A program made the position numbers and the translations under genes. Below are positions 52,623 through 60,863 of a DNA stretch of 64,000 bases, piece by piece. Numbering within the stretch: position 1 is the stretch's first letter; each line of letters begins with the position of its first letter. Source of the DNA: Svornostia abyssi (lineage in GTDB: Bacteria; Actinomycetota; Thermoleophilia; Solirubrobacterales; Solirubrobacteraceae); NCBI GenBank assembly GCA_024666565.1, contig CP088295.1, forward strand, positions 496,001-560,000. Direction: 5' to 3'. The notes beneath the pieces were generated by a model. That model was not told the origin of the DNA, ran no database searches, and worked only from the letters and a program-made list of their open reading frames with translations.

Positions 52623-53999
52623 CTACGCTCGTACGCCGTTCCAGTGCGTCGCATCCCGTTCGCCGAGTGGCGTGGACGGCGGCGCGTCGGAGAGGTACTC
52701 GAGCGCCATCGCACCCCAATCGGCCCCGGCGCGCAACTCCCCCAGCACGGCGAAGAGCATGCCTTCCATGCGCCGTATGAGCAGCGCCTGCGGGGGAATC
52801 GTCTGTCGGCGCATCTGCTCGAAGTACGGCGAGCGCGGGGACGAACCGACCTCGATCGCGTTGCGCACGTACTCGGGATCGAGCCGCCGGAACCCGGGGA
52901 CGAAGTACCACTCGCCGGCGCTGCGCAGCTGCTCCAGGACACGCTCCGGCTCGAACTCATGGGGCGCCGGGAGGTAGCCGAGGGCGGCGAGCCCAGCGTG
53001 GACGGCGTCCGCGTCGCCTTCGACGACGGCCCGCGCGAGCGCCCGCTCCCCGTCGAGGTAGTCCTGCGGCACGTACCGCATCAGGCCGAAGTCCAGGAAG
53101 CACACGCGCCCGTCATCGGCCAGCAGGTAGTTGCCCGGATGCGGATCTCCGGCGGCGAGGTGCGCGCGCGTCAGCAGCCCGTAGAAGAAGCGGTACACGA
53201 CCTCGGCGAAGTGGTCGCGCTCGTCCTCGGGCAGCGCCTTGATCTCGTTGAAGCCGCGCCCGGCGACGAACTCGGTGACGAGCACGCGGCGGGTGGACAT
53301 AGCGGTGTCGACCTCGGGGATGCGGATGTCGGGGTGGCCGCGCAGCGCGCGGGCGACGGTGCGCTGGTGCTGGGCCTCGAGCTCGTAGTCCAGCTCCTCC
53401 CCGATGCGCTCGCGCAGCTCGCCGGCGATCGCCTTCGTGTCGAGCCCGGGCGCGAGCCGTTTGACGAGCGGCAGCAGCACGCTGATGTTCCGCAGGTCGG
53501 TCTCCACGGCCTCGGCGACCCCGGGGTACTGGACCTTCACGGCGACATCGCGGCCGTCGTGGGTGGTCGCACGGTAGACCTGCCCGATGGACGCGGCGGC
53601 GATCGCCTGCTCGTCGAACTCGGCGAAGTGATCGGAGATCTTGCCGCCCAGATCCTTCTTCAGGACCTTCTCGATGTCCTTGAACGGGACCTGTGGCGCG
53701 TCGTCGCGCAGCGAGGAGAGGCGCTCCTTGAACTGCTCGCGCTCGGATTCCGGGATGACGTCGAAGTCGATGGTGGAGAGGACCTGGCCGAGCTTCATGG
53801 CCGCGCCCTTCATCTCACCGAGCCGCGCGACGAGCTCCTCGGCGGTCTCCATGGCGCGCTTCTCGTTGGCGGCCTGCGCCTTCTCGTCGCTGCGCGCGCT
53901 GTTGGCCGCGCGCGTGCCGGCCCACTTCAGGCCCTGCCCGGCGACCATGCCGCCGAGCTTGGCGGTGCGGCCGATGCGGGAGGTGGGGATCTTGGCCAT
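52623..53999 (-). CDS. ABC1/UbiB-family atypical protein kinase, 458 aa
   Basis: UbiB-like kinase. The KxGQ element is MKGAAMKLGQVLS (about residues 64-76), the Ala-rich ATP loop AAASIGQVYRAT (about 133-145) and the catalytic/metal region GDPHPGNYLLADDGRVCFLDFGLM (about 293-317). In bacteria these proteins support isoprenoid-quinone or lipid metabolism at the membrane. ATG 53999 lies 7 bases from TACCCT (leaderless). The 117 bases between it and the double cyclase show no feature I can name. Confidence 0.93.
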   Translation of the reverse strand: MAKIPTSRIGRTAKLGGMVAGQGLKWAGTRAANSARSDEKAQAANEKRAMETAEELVARLGEMKGAAMKLGQVLSTIDFDVIPESEREQFKERLSSLRDDAPQVPFKDIEKVLKKDLGGKISDHFAEFDEQAIAAASIGQVYRATTHDGRDVAVKVQYPGVAEAVETDLRNISVLLPLVKRLAPGLDTKAIAGELRERIGEELDYELEAQHQRTVARALRGHPDIRIPEVDTAMSTRRVLVTEFVAGRGFNEIKALPEDERDHFAEVVYRFFYGLLTRAHLAAGDPHPGNYLLADDGRVCFLDFGLMRYVPQDYLDGERALARAVVEGDADAVHAGLAALGYLPAPHEFEPERVLEQLRSAGEWYFVPGFRRLDPEYVRNAIEVGSSPRSPYFEQMRRQTIPPQALLIRRMEGMLFAVLGELRAGADWGAMALEYLSDAPPSTPLGERDATHWNGVRA

Positions 54000-54006
54000 G
54001 ACAGGG

Positions 54007-54012
54007 AGGGTA
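54007..54012 (-). promoter_or_regulatory. -10 box of the UbiB gene (leaderless type)
   Basis: TACCCT on the minus strand, 7 bases from ATG 53999. Confidence 0.45.
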
Positions 54013-54047
54013 CGGGTGCGGTGGTGGACCGGATCGTGGAGTGGACG

Positions 54048-54053
54048 TAGGAT
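54048..54053 (+). promoter_or_regulatory. -10 box of the membrane protein gene at 54060 (leaderless type)
   Basis: TAGGAT, 6 bases before GTG 54060. Confidence 0.4.
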
Positions 54054-54059
54054 GCGGGC

Positions 54060-54623
54060 GTGGCGTTGGTCAGGAACGGTTCAGTCGTGGGTGGTTCGAT
54101 CGAAGCGCGGCGCGTCGCGGGCGGGCGCCGGCTGGCCGGCGCGGCAGGCGCGATGCTCGGGGCGGCGTTCGTCGTGGCGTACGAGCTCGATCGCGGCGCC
54201 CTCGATGCGGGCGCCCTCATCGTCGGCCTCGTCTGCGGCGCCATCGCGCTGAAGACCTCCCTCTTCTCCGAAGATGACACGTCGCTGGACGACATCCGCA
54301 CCGCCGCGCAGGTCGGAGCGGTCCCACCAGTCGAGGGAGAAGCACCGCGGAATCTGGCGGTGGCGGCAGTCGGCCCCGCCGCAGCCTGCCTCGGCATTGT
54401 GAGCTTCCTGGCGGAGGTCTGGCCCGCGGCGGTCGACGAGGCAATCGTCGCGGCGGTCGTCTCCGCGCTCGGACGCGCAGCGGAGTGGGCGGTCCTACGG
54501 CGGGCCGAGCGCGATCGCGAGGGCATCGCCGTCGAGCTTCGCGCTGAGGACGCCGACGATGAGGCCCAGGTGCAGGTCGTCCTCTACCGGCCGAACCCGG
54601 TCATGACGGCGTTCGGGCGATGA
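54060..54623 (+). CDS. small four-helix membrane protein, 187 aa
   Basis: Hydrophobic stretches GAAGAMLGAAFVVAYEL, AGALIVGLVCGAIAL, LAVAAVGPAAACLGIVSF and VDEAIVAAVVSALGRAAEW suggest four helices, with an acidic loop (EDDTSLDDI) between pairs and a soluble acidic tail with a beta strand QVQVVLYRP. The family is not recognised. The GTG start follows TAGGAT by 6 bases. Its layout resembles the next gene (54760), possibly a diverged copy. Confidence 0.65.
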   Translation: MALVRNGSVVGGSIEARRVAGGRRLAGAAGAMLGAAFVVAYELDRGALDAGALIVGLVCGAIALKTSLFSEDDTSLDDIRTAAQVGAVPPVEGEAPRNLAVAAVGPAAACLGIVSFLAEVWPAAVDEAIVAAVVSALGRAAEWAVLRRAERDREGIAVELRAEDADDEAQVQVVLYRPNPVMTAFGR

Positions 54624-54759
54624 GGACTGGTGGACCTCGCGGACAGCCGCGGGAGCTGGATCGCCAAGCGTCCCCGCGTGGCGGGTCACCGAGAACTCGG
54701 GGCGATCTTCGGACGCTGAGCGTACGGCGAACCCTGTGCCAACCTGAGAGACTGCTCCC

Positions 54760-55326
54760 ATGAAGGTCGATCTCGTGCGGGCCCGCGCAGCTGGGGCCTT
54801 CACCGCGTGCTGCGTGGGCATTGCGGGGTGCCTCACGATGCTGGTCGTCCTCGGTGCCGAGGCATCCAGCGGCTGGATCGTCGCGGTCAGCTTCCTCATC
54901 ATGTTCCCGATCGGCGTCTACGCCGCGGTCCGCCGCGTGGGTTCGATGTACAGCGCGCCACCGGCACCGGAGACTGCGGCCCCCCGCCGCCGCGGCTTCG
55001 CGCGCGGGGCCGCCGAAGTCCTGGTCGCTCCGGCGGTCGTGCTGGGAGGCGGAGCGATCGGGCGTCTCTCGACGGCCGAGCCGATCCTGTCCGAGAGCGC
55101 CGCCGTCGGAGCGGCCATCGGCTTGCTGCCCCTTCTCGCGAGCTTCCTCGCGTACCAGCTCATCGTGTGGAGGACGGCCATCGAGGTGGAGCGAACGTGG
55201 CCGGTCCGCCTGGTCGAGGCAGCCCGGGAGCGCGGATTCAATGCGACGACCGTGTACGCGGTGCACCTGGAGCCCACGCCGACGGACGCGCGCGTCGACG
55301 CGCGGGCCGCGGGGAACCCAGCCTGA
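54760..55326 (+). CDS. small four-helix membrane protein, 188 aa
   Basis: Four hydrophobic segments (FTACCVGIAGCLTMLVVLG, GWIVAVSFLIMFPIGVYAAV, VLVAPAVVLGGGAIG, AAIGLLPLLASFLAYQLIVW) separated by a Pro/Arg-rich loop, then a soluble tail with VRLVEAARERGFNATTVYAVHLEP. Not recognised. The size and topology echo the preceding gene. ATG 54760 is the only sensible start. Its stop begins copy B of the dispersed repeat. Confidence 0.65.
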   Translation: MKVDLVRARAAGAFTACCVGIAGCLTMLVVLGAEASSGWIVAVSFLIMFPIGVYAAVRRVGSMYSAPPAPETAAPRRRGFARGAAEVLVAPAVVLGGGAIGRLSTAEPILSESAAVGAAIGLLPLLASFLAYQLIVWRTAIEVERTWPVRLVEAARERGFNATTVYAVHLEPTPTDARVDARAAGNPA

Positions 55327-55361
55327 CGCTCACGCCGCAGCACCACCACACTCCGACGTTC
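55324..55361. repeat. dispersed intergenic repeat, copy B
   Basis: A 38-base segment starting at the TGA of the preceding gene. It matches 19733-19770 closely (same first 12 and last 11 bases). Confidence 0.5.
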
Positions 55362-55391
55362 GCCGCCCCCGGGGCGCCCCGGGCGCCCAGA

Positions 55392-55397
55392 TACCCT
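55392..55397 (+). promoter_or_regulatory. -10 box of the exonuclease gene (leaderless type)
   Basis: TACCCT, 6 bases before ATG 55404. Confidence 0.45.
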
Positions 55398-55403
55398 CCG
55401 CCC

Positions 55404-56270
55404 ATGCCCGGCCCGCTCCTCGCCGTCGACGCGCCGTCCCTGCTCTACCGCGCGTTCTTCGCCCTCCCGTCCTCCATCAAGGGCGCCGACGGGCACCCCG
55501 TCAACGCGCTGCTCGGCACCGCGAACCTCATCCTGTTCGCCGTCGAGCGCCACGACCCCCGCGCGGTCGCGCTGTGCTTCGGCGCCGAGGCCGCCCACTA
55601 CCGCACCGACGCGTTCCCGGCCTACCACGCCGACCGCCCGCCCATGCCCGACGAGCTCGCGCGCCAGTGGGCGGGCGCGCCGGACTTCTTCAGCGCCTTC
55701 GGGTGGACGATCCACCACGCCGGGGAGCTCGAAGCCGACGACCTCCTCGGCTCGTTCGCAACCGTCGAGGAGCAAGCCGGCGGCACCGCGCTGCTGTTCA
55801 CCGGCGACCGCGACATGTTCCAGTGCGCCACCGACCACGTGAGCGTCTTGTATCCGCGCGGGGGCAAGGACGGGCCCGAGGTCATCGACCCCGACGGGGT
55901 GCGCGAGCGCTACGGCGTCGACCCCGAGCAGGTGCCGGACTTCATCGCGCTGCGCGGCGACCCGTCCGACGGCCTGCCCGGCGCGAAGGGGATCGGCGAG
56001 AAGACCGCGCGTGACCTCCTGCGCGAGCACGGGTCCCTCGACGCCCTGCTCGAGGAGGCGCACCGACCCGTTCCCAACCTGAAGCCCCGCATCGTCGGCA
56101 CGCTCACCGCCCAGGCCGACGAGCTCCGCGCGTTCCACGACATCGCGTCGTTGCGCCACATCGACGTGCAACGGCCCGCCGACGCGCCACTTGACGCCGC
56201 CCGAGCCGCCGGTGCCGCCCGTGCACGCGGCATCATGCGTCTGGCGGAGCGCCTGGACGCGCTCGCCTGA
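55404..56270 (+). CDS. stand-alone 5'-3' exonuclease (FEN-like), 288 aa
   Basis: PIN-like/FEN nuclease related to the N-terminal domain of DNA polymerase I. It has LLAVDAPSLLYRAFFALP (first Asp), the acidic cluster GELEADDLLGSFA and TGDRDMFQC (about residues 112-140), and the helix-three-turn GLPGAKGIGEKTARDLL (about 190-206). It removes RNA primers or flaps. There is no polymerase domain. ATG 55404 follows TACCCT by 6 bases and rejects the longer upstream frame. Confidence 0.93.
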   Translation: MPGPLLAVDAPSLLYRAFFALPSSIKGADGHPVNALLGTANLILFAVERHDPRAVALCFGAEAAHYRTDAFPAYHADRPPMPDELARQWAGAPDFFSAFGWTIHHAGELEADDLLGSFATVEEQAGGTALLFTGDRDMFQCATDHVSVLYPRGGKDGPEVIDPDGVRERYGVDPEQVPDFIALRGDPSDGLPGAKGIGEKTARDLLREHGSLDALLEEAHRPVPNLKPRIVGTLTAQADELRAFHDIASLRHIDVQRPADAPLDAARAAGAARARGIMRLAERLDALA

Positions 56271-56309
56271 CCACTCACCTCACCGCCCCCGCTGCCGACC
56301 ACTCAGACC

Positions 56310-58133
56310 GTGACGCTGCGCCTGTCCCTGCTCGCGACCCTGCTCGCGCTCGTGCTCCCTGCGGCCGCCGCCGCCGCGCCGCCTGCGCCCCTGCCGCTCG
56401 ACGACGGGTGGGAGTTCGCCCTCGACGACGGCCGGATCGGGCTCGACCAGGGGTGGCAGACGGGCGCCCCGGACGCCGGCTGGAGCGCCGTCTCCGTCCC
56501 GCACACCATGCAGGCGGAAACCACGCAGCGCACGTACGAGGGGACGGTCGGCTGGTACCGGCTGCGCTTCGCTCCACCCAACGTCACCGCGGACGGCTAC
56601 CGGTGGGCCCTGCGGTTCGAGGGTGCGCGCCGCACCGCCACCGTGTGGCTGAACGGGCAGGAGATCGGCACGCACCAGGACCCGTACACACCGTTCGAGC
56701 TCGAGTTGCCCGGCCTGCGACCCGGCACGCTGAACACGCTCGTCGTGCGCACCGACAACATCCGCCCGAAGGGCATGCGCGAGGGGTGGTGGAACTTCGG
56801 TGGGCTGGTGCGCCGCGTCAGCCTCGTCCCGCGCGGCACGGCACACCTCGACCACACCGCGGTCATGCCGCGCCGGGTCTGCGACAGCGTCGGGTGTCAG
56901 TGGACGGCGATCGTCGACACCGACGTGGTCGCCGGGCCCGCCGGCGCGCCGCCCACCGATGTCGACCTCAACCTCGCGTCCCCCGGCGGGGCCCTCACCT
57001 TCGGCAGCGCCCCCATGCGCGCCCTCGCCCCGAACGAACGCGCGCACCTGCGCTACGAAGTCGTCGTCGCGGGGCCCATCTTCCTGTGGTGGCCGCAGAG
57101 CCCGGCGCTGTACCAGGCCGACGTGCGGCTGCGCGCCGGCGAGCGCGTCGAGGACCTCGACCGATCGCGCGTCGGGCTGCGCACCATCTCGGTCGTCGAC
57201 GGGCAGCTCCAGCTCAACGGCCGCCCGCTGAACCTGCGGGGCGCGTCGATCCAGGAAGACCTCCCCGGCCGCGGCTCAGCACTCAGCGACGCGGACGTCG
57301 ACCGCATCGTGGCCGACGTCGAGGGGCTGAACGCCGACGTCACGCGAGCCCACTACCTGCTCGATGAGCGGCTCCTGCGGAAGTTCGACGAGCGCGGGAT
57401 CCTCGTGTGGAACCAGGCGCCCGTCTACCACCGCGACGCCGACCTCGACGACGACGCCCGCCGCGCGTTCGAGCTGCAGAACGTGCGCGACACCATCCGC
57501 GCGGCGCGCCGGCACCCGAGCGTCATCGTCCACTCCGTCGCCAACGAGCTGAGCCCCGAGCCCGACCGCCGGGTCGGCACCCGCCGCTTCCTCGTCGCCG
57601 CCGAGAAGATCGCCCGCGAACTCGACCCCACCCGGCCGGTCGCGCTCGACCTGCTCGCCTACCCCGGCTACGGCCGCCAGCGCACGCACGCGCGGTTCGA
57701 CGTCCTCGGCATCAACCACTACTACGGCTGGTACGAGGGCCGGAAGGGCCACTCCACGAAGAACTTCGGCGGGCTCGTCAAGCACCTGCGCGCCATGCAC
57801 CGCCGGTACCCGCGCCAGGCGCTCGTCATCACCGAGTTCGGCGCCGAGGGCGTGCGGAAGGGGGGCGGGCGGGCCATGCATACGAAGGGGACGTTCGCGT
57901 TCCAGACGCGGTTCCTGCGCCGCACCCTCGACGTCGTCGCGGGCGAGAACTACCTGTCGGGCGCGATCTACTGGACCGCGCGCGAGTTCGCCGTCAAGCC
58001 GCGGTGGCAGGGCGGCGACATCTACGCCGGCGACGCGATCCACAGCAAAGCCGTCCTGTTCTACGACGGGCGCCCCAAGCCCGCGTGGTTCGTGGCCCGC
58101 CAGCTGTTCGCCGACGTGCCGACGTTCCGGTGA
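56310..58133 (+). CDS. secreted glycoside hydrolase family 2 enzyme, 607 aa
   Basis: A signal peptide (LSLLATLLALVLPAAAAAAP) is followed by the GH2 sugar-binding jelly roll (GTVGWYRLRFAPP, WLNGQEIGTHQDPYTPFEL), an Ig-like domain and a TIM barrel. The barrel has the acid/base Glu in VHSVANELSPEP (about residue 410) and the nucleophile Glu in LVITEFGAEG (about 512). Beta-galactosidase, mannosidase and glucuronidase are all possible; the NxK glucuronidase motif is not evident. The GTG start is 39 bases after the exonuclease stop. Confidence 0.9.
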   Translation: MTLRLSLLATLLALVLPAAAAAAPPAPLPLDDGWEFALDDGRIGLDQGWQTGAPDAGWSAVSVPHTMQAETTQRTYEGTVGWYRLRFAPPNVTADGYRWALRFEGARRTATVWLNGQEIGTHQDPYTPFELELPGLRPGTLNTLVVRTDNIRPKGMREGWWNFGGLVRRVSLVPRGTAHLDHTAVMPRRVCDSVGCQWTAIVDTDVVAGPAGAPPTDVDLNLASPGGALTFGSAPMRALAPNERAHLRYEVVVAGPIFLWWPQSPALYQADVRLRAGERVEDLDRSRVGLRTISVVDGQLQLNGRPLNLRGASIQEDLPGRGSALSDADVDRIVADVEGLNADVTRAHYLLDERLLRKFDERGILVWNQAPVYHRDADLDDDARRAFELQNVRDTIRAARRHPSVIVHSVANELSPEPDRRVGTRRFLVAAEKIARELDPTRPVALDLLAYPGYGRQRTHARFDVLGINHYYGWYEGRKGHSTKNFGGLVKHLRAMHRRYPRQALVITEFGAEGVRKGGGRAMHTKGTFAFQTRFLRRTLDVVAGENYLSGAIYWTAREFAVKPRWQGGDIYAGDAIHSKAVLFYDGRPKPAWFVARQLFADVPTFR

Positions 58134-58139
58134 CGCGCG

Positions 58140-58145
58140 TATCGT
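58140..58145 (+). promoter_or_regulatory. -10 box of the tetR-type gene (leaderless type)
   Basis: TATCGT, 9 bases before ATG 58155. Confidence 0.45.
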
Positions 58146-58154
58146 TGCCGCGGC

Positions 58155-58757
58155 ATGCCCGCCGATGACCTGACCCAGCGCCGCCGACGCGAGATCGCCG
58201 ACGCCGCCGCCCTGACGTTCGCCGAGCAGGGCTACCACGCCACCGGCATCGCCGACATCGCCCAGCGACTCGGCATCGGGCACGGCACCTTCTACCGCTA
58301 CTTCAAGAACAAGCGGGACATCCTCGAGTACGTCCTCGACGAGGTCACCGTGCGCCTCGGCGAGGTGCTGGCCGCGGAGGATCCGACGTCCACGACGACG
58401 CTCGAGGAGTACCGCGCGCAGGTCGAGCGGATCGGCACCGGCCTGTTCCAGCTGTTCGGCGACGAGCCCGCGATCGCGCGGCTGTTCTACGTCGAGGGCG
58501 TCGGCGCCGACCACGAGTTCTCGGAGAAGTGGATGGATCTCCAGGGCGCGTTTGCGGCCGTCACCGGGGCGTATCTGCAGAACGGCGTGGACCGCGGCTT
58601 CCTCCCCGCTGACCTCGATGTCGAGGTCAGCGCACGTGCCGTCAACGGCATGATCTTCGCCGCGCTCCTCGCCGTGATCCGCGATCCCGACCCCGCCGCC
58701 GAGACGGAGCGGTGGGTCGCCGGGATCACCCGGATCATGTTCGCGGGGATCGCCTAG
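58155..58757 (+). CDS. TetR-family transcriptional regulator, 200 aa
   Basis: The N-terminal HTH is RRREIADAAALTFAEQGYHATGIADIAQRLGIGHGTFYRYFKNKRDIL (residues 9-56), the standard TetR signature. The C-terminal ligand domain is helical. It converges on the SRPBCC/monooxygenase pair with stops overlapped in CTAG, so it may control their transcription. The ligand is unknown. Confidence 0.94.
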   Translation: MPADDLTQRRRREIADAAALTFAEQGYHATGIADIAQRLGIGHGTFYRYFKNKRDILEYVLDEVTVRLGEVLAAEDPTSTTTLEEYRAQVERIGTGLFQLFGDEPAIARLFYVEGVGADHEFSEKWMDLQGAFAAVTGAYLQNGVDRGFLPADLDVEVSARAVNGMIFAALLAVIRDPDPAAETERWVAGITRIMFAGIA

Positions 58758-59281
58758 GCGACGGCGGCGGCCTCCGGCGCGTCCTGCACCGCGACGGGCC
58801 GGATGATCTTCCGGATCCCGCCGAGCGCCCAGCGGTTGCCCGGGGCCAGCATCGGGCCGAGGACCTTGCCGAGCACCCCCGCGCCGGGCAGGCCCGGGTC
58901 GAGCGCCATCGTCCACGTCAGCCGCGTGCCGCGGGTCGTCGGCTCCAGCGCGAAGTCCTCGGCCAGTGCCTTCAGCGCGGGGCGCGAGGCGCTCGTGACA
59001 CAGAACGTCGCACGTCGATCGTCTTCCCAGCGGAAGAACTCCTCCTCGACCTCGACGAGCTTGCCGATCCGCAGCACGCGGACGGCGCCGGCGCCGAGCG
59101 GGCGCGGCGTGAGCCACCGCAGGCGGTCGAGGACCGGGACCCACGACCACATGCGATCAGAGCCGAGCGCTTCGAACACGGCGGCGGGCGGGGCGTCGAG
59201 GTCGACGGTCGCCGTGACGATGACCGGCGCGGTGCTCAGGAACTGCTCGTCGACACGACGGACGGCGTGGGGGAATTCCAT
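58754..59281 (-). CDS. SRPBCC-family protein, 175 aa
   Basis: Helix-grip fold: VIVTATVDLDAPPAAVFEALGSDRMWSWVP (N-terminal strand and helix), then VRVLRIGKLVEVEEEFFRWEDDRRATF and a C-terminal helix with LGGIRKIIRP. It likely binds a hydrophobic ligand. AAGGA is 9 bases from ATG 59281. Its first 46 bases overlap the end of the upstream Baeyer-Villiger monooxygenase gene, so the two form one transcript and may share a substrate. Confidence 0.85.
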   Translation of the reverse strand: MEFPHAVRRVDEQFLSTAPVIVTATVDLDAPPAAVFEALGSDRMWSWVPVLDRLRWLTPRPLGAGAVRVLRIGKLVEVEEEFFRWEDDRRATFCVTSASRPALKALAEDFALEPTTRGTRLTWTMALDPGLPGAGVLGKVLGPMLAPGNRWALGGIRKIIRPVAVQDAPEAAAVA

Positions 59282-60765
59282 GTGGGGCGATCCTTGGCGG
59301 GGGCGGAACGGGAAACGGTGCGGTAGTTGGACAGATCGAACCGCCGGGTGCGCCGACGGTGGTGCAGCGTGCTCCAGGGGTACATGAAGCTGTTGCGACC
59401 AGTGCTATCGAAGTAGTAGCTGCCGCAGCCGCCAGCATTCCACACCGTGCCCGCGATCGCGTCATCGACCTGCGCGTTGAACGTGCGCTGCACGTCCTCG
59501 CGGACATCGACGGCGTCGAGCAGCTCGCGATCCATCGCCTCGAGCGCCCGGACCACGTACGTCATCTGCTGCTCGAGCAGGACGGTGGCCGACGAGTGGC
59601 CGTTGCCGAGGTTCGGGCCGAGCAGGACGAACAGGTTCGGGAACCCGCTCACCGTGGTGCCGAGGTACCCACGGGGGCTTCCCTGCCAGATCTCGGCCAT
59701 CGTCCGCCCGTCGCGCCCGCGGACGAGGTCGGCGACCGGCATGTCGAGGATCCGGAACCCGGTCCCGAAGATGATGGTGTCGGCGGGACGCTCGACGCCG
59801 TCGGCGCCGACGACCGATCGCGCGCGCACCTCGGTCACGGCATGCGGCACGACGGTGACGTTCTCGCGCGTGAGCGACGGGTAGTAGCTGTTGCTCATCA
59901 GCATGCGCTTGCAGCCGATGGTGAAGTCGGGCGTCAGCGCGGCGCGGAGGTCGGGGTCGGAGACCTGCCGCGCGAGGTGGCGCTCGGCCAGCCGCTGGAT
60001 CGGCCCCATGGTCCGGGCGTGGCGGGTCGCCCAGCCGAGCCCTTCGGCGGCGACGCGCAGCCCCTCGTGCGCGGCGCGCTGCGTGACCGGCCAGCGGCGA
60101 TAGAGCTCGCGCATGGCGTCGGGGTACGGGCGGTCGGGCTTGGGCAGCACCCAGTGTGGGGTGCGCTGGTAGAGGTCGAGGTGCGCGACGTCCGGCGCGA
60201 TCTTCGGCACGAACTGCACCGCCGACGCGCCGCTGCCGATCACGGCGACCCGCTCACCGCGCAGGTCGTGGTCGTGGTCCCACCGTGACGAGTGGAACGT
60301 TGTGCCGGTGAAGTCGTCGAGCCCGGGGAGGTCCGGGATGAGCGGCTCGTGCCATGGGCCTGCGCCCGAGATGAGGACGCGCGCGACGTAGTCGACGTCG
60401 GAGGTCGTGACGTGCCAGCGCGCCTCGTCCTCGTGCCACGCGGCGCTCTGCACCTCGACGCCGAGGCGCAGGTGCGGCCGGACCCCCGTGCGGTCGATGA
60501 CGTCACCGAGGTACGCCTGGATCTCGGGCTGCGGCGCGAAGATCCGGCTCCAGTCCGGGTTCGGCGCGAAGCTGAACGAGTAAAGCGTGGACGGGACGTC
60601 GCACGCGCACCCCGGGTAGGTGTTGTCCCGCCAGGTGCCACCGGGCTCGTCGCCGCGGTCGAGGACGACGAAGTCGAAGCGGCCCGCGGCCCGCAGGCGG
60701 GCGCCCGCGCAGACGCCCGCGAAGCCCGCGCCGAGGATCAGGACGTCGGTGGCCTGGGCCGCCAT
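59236..60765 (-). CDS. Baeyer-Villiger-type flavin monooxygenase, 509 aa
   Basis: FAD/NADPH class B monooxygenase. The FAD motif is LILGAGFAGVCAGARLR (about residues 8-24), then GGTWRDNTYPGCACDVPS. The BVMO fingerprint FxGxxxHxxxWD is FTGTTFHSSRWD (about 155) and the NADPH motif VIGSGASAVQFVP (about 174). It inserts oxygen next to ketones, producing esters or lactones. The substrate is unknown. ATG 60765 has TATCAT 9 bases upstream. It overlaps the SRPBCC gene. Confidence 0.94.
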   Translation of the reverse strand: MAAQATDVLILGAGFAGVCAGARLRAAGRFDFVVLDRGDEPGGTWRDNTYPGCACDVPSTLYSFSFAPNPDWSRIFAPQPEIQAYLGDVIDRTGVRPHLRLGVEVQSAAWHEDEARWHVTTSDVDYVARVLISGAGPWHEPLIPDLPGLDDFTGTTFHSSRWDHDHDLRGERVAVIGSGASAVQFVPKIAPDVAHLDLYQRTPHWVLPKPDRPYPDAMRELYRRWPVTQRAAHEGLRVAAEGLGWATRHARTMGPIQRLAERHLARQVSDPDLRAALTPDFTIGCKRMLMSNSYYPSLTRENVTVVPHAVTEVRARSVVGADGVERPADTIIFGTGFRILDMPVADLVRGRDGRTMAEIWQGSPRGYLGTTVSGFPNLFVLLGPNLGNGHSSATVLLEQQMTYVVRALEAMDRELLDAVDVREDVQRTFNAQVDDAIAGTVWNAGGCGSYYFDSTGRNSFMYPWSTLHHRRRTRRFDLSNYRTVSRSAPAKDRPTWNSPTPSVVSTSSS

Positions 60766-60774
60766 GCGGCGAGA

Positions 60775-60780
60775 ATGATA
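60775..60780 (-). promoter_or_regulatory. -10 box of the monooxygenase gene (leaderless type)
   Basis: TATCAT on the minus strand, 9 bases from ATG 60765. Confidence 0.5.
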
Positions 60781-60863
60781 CATCGTTCCGCTCTGCCGAA
60801 CGCGATTCAACCGCGGCGGTCCGATCTCGCGCATGATCCGACGCCCCTGTCCGAGGAGACCTC

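Noticed and set aside
54624..54759. A hidden small gene or RNA between the two membrane proteins
   Set aside because: No start with an SD or TANNNT box, and no strong hairpin; nothing supportable.
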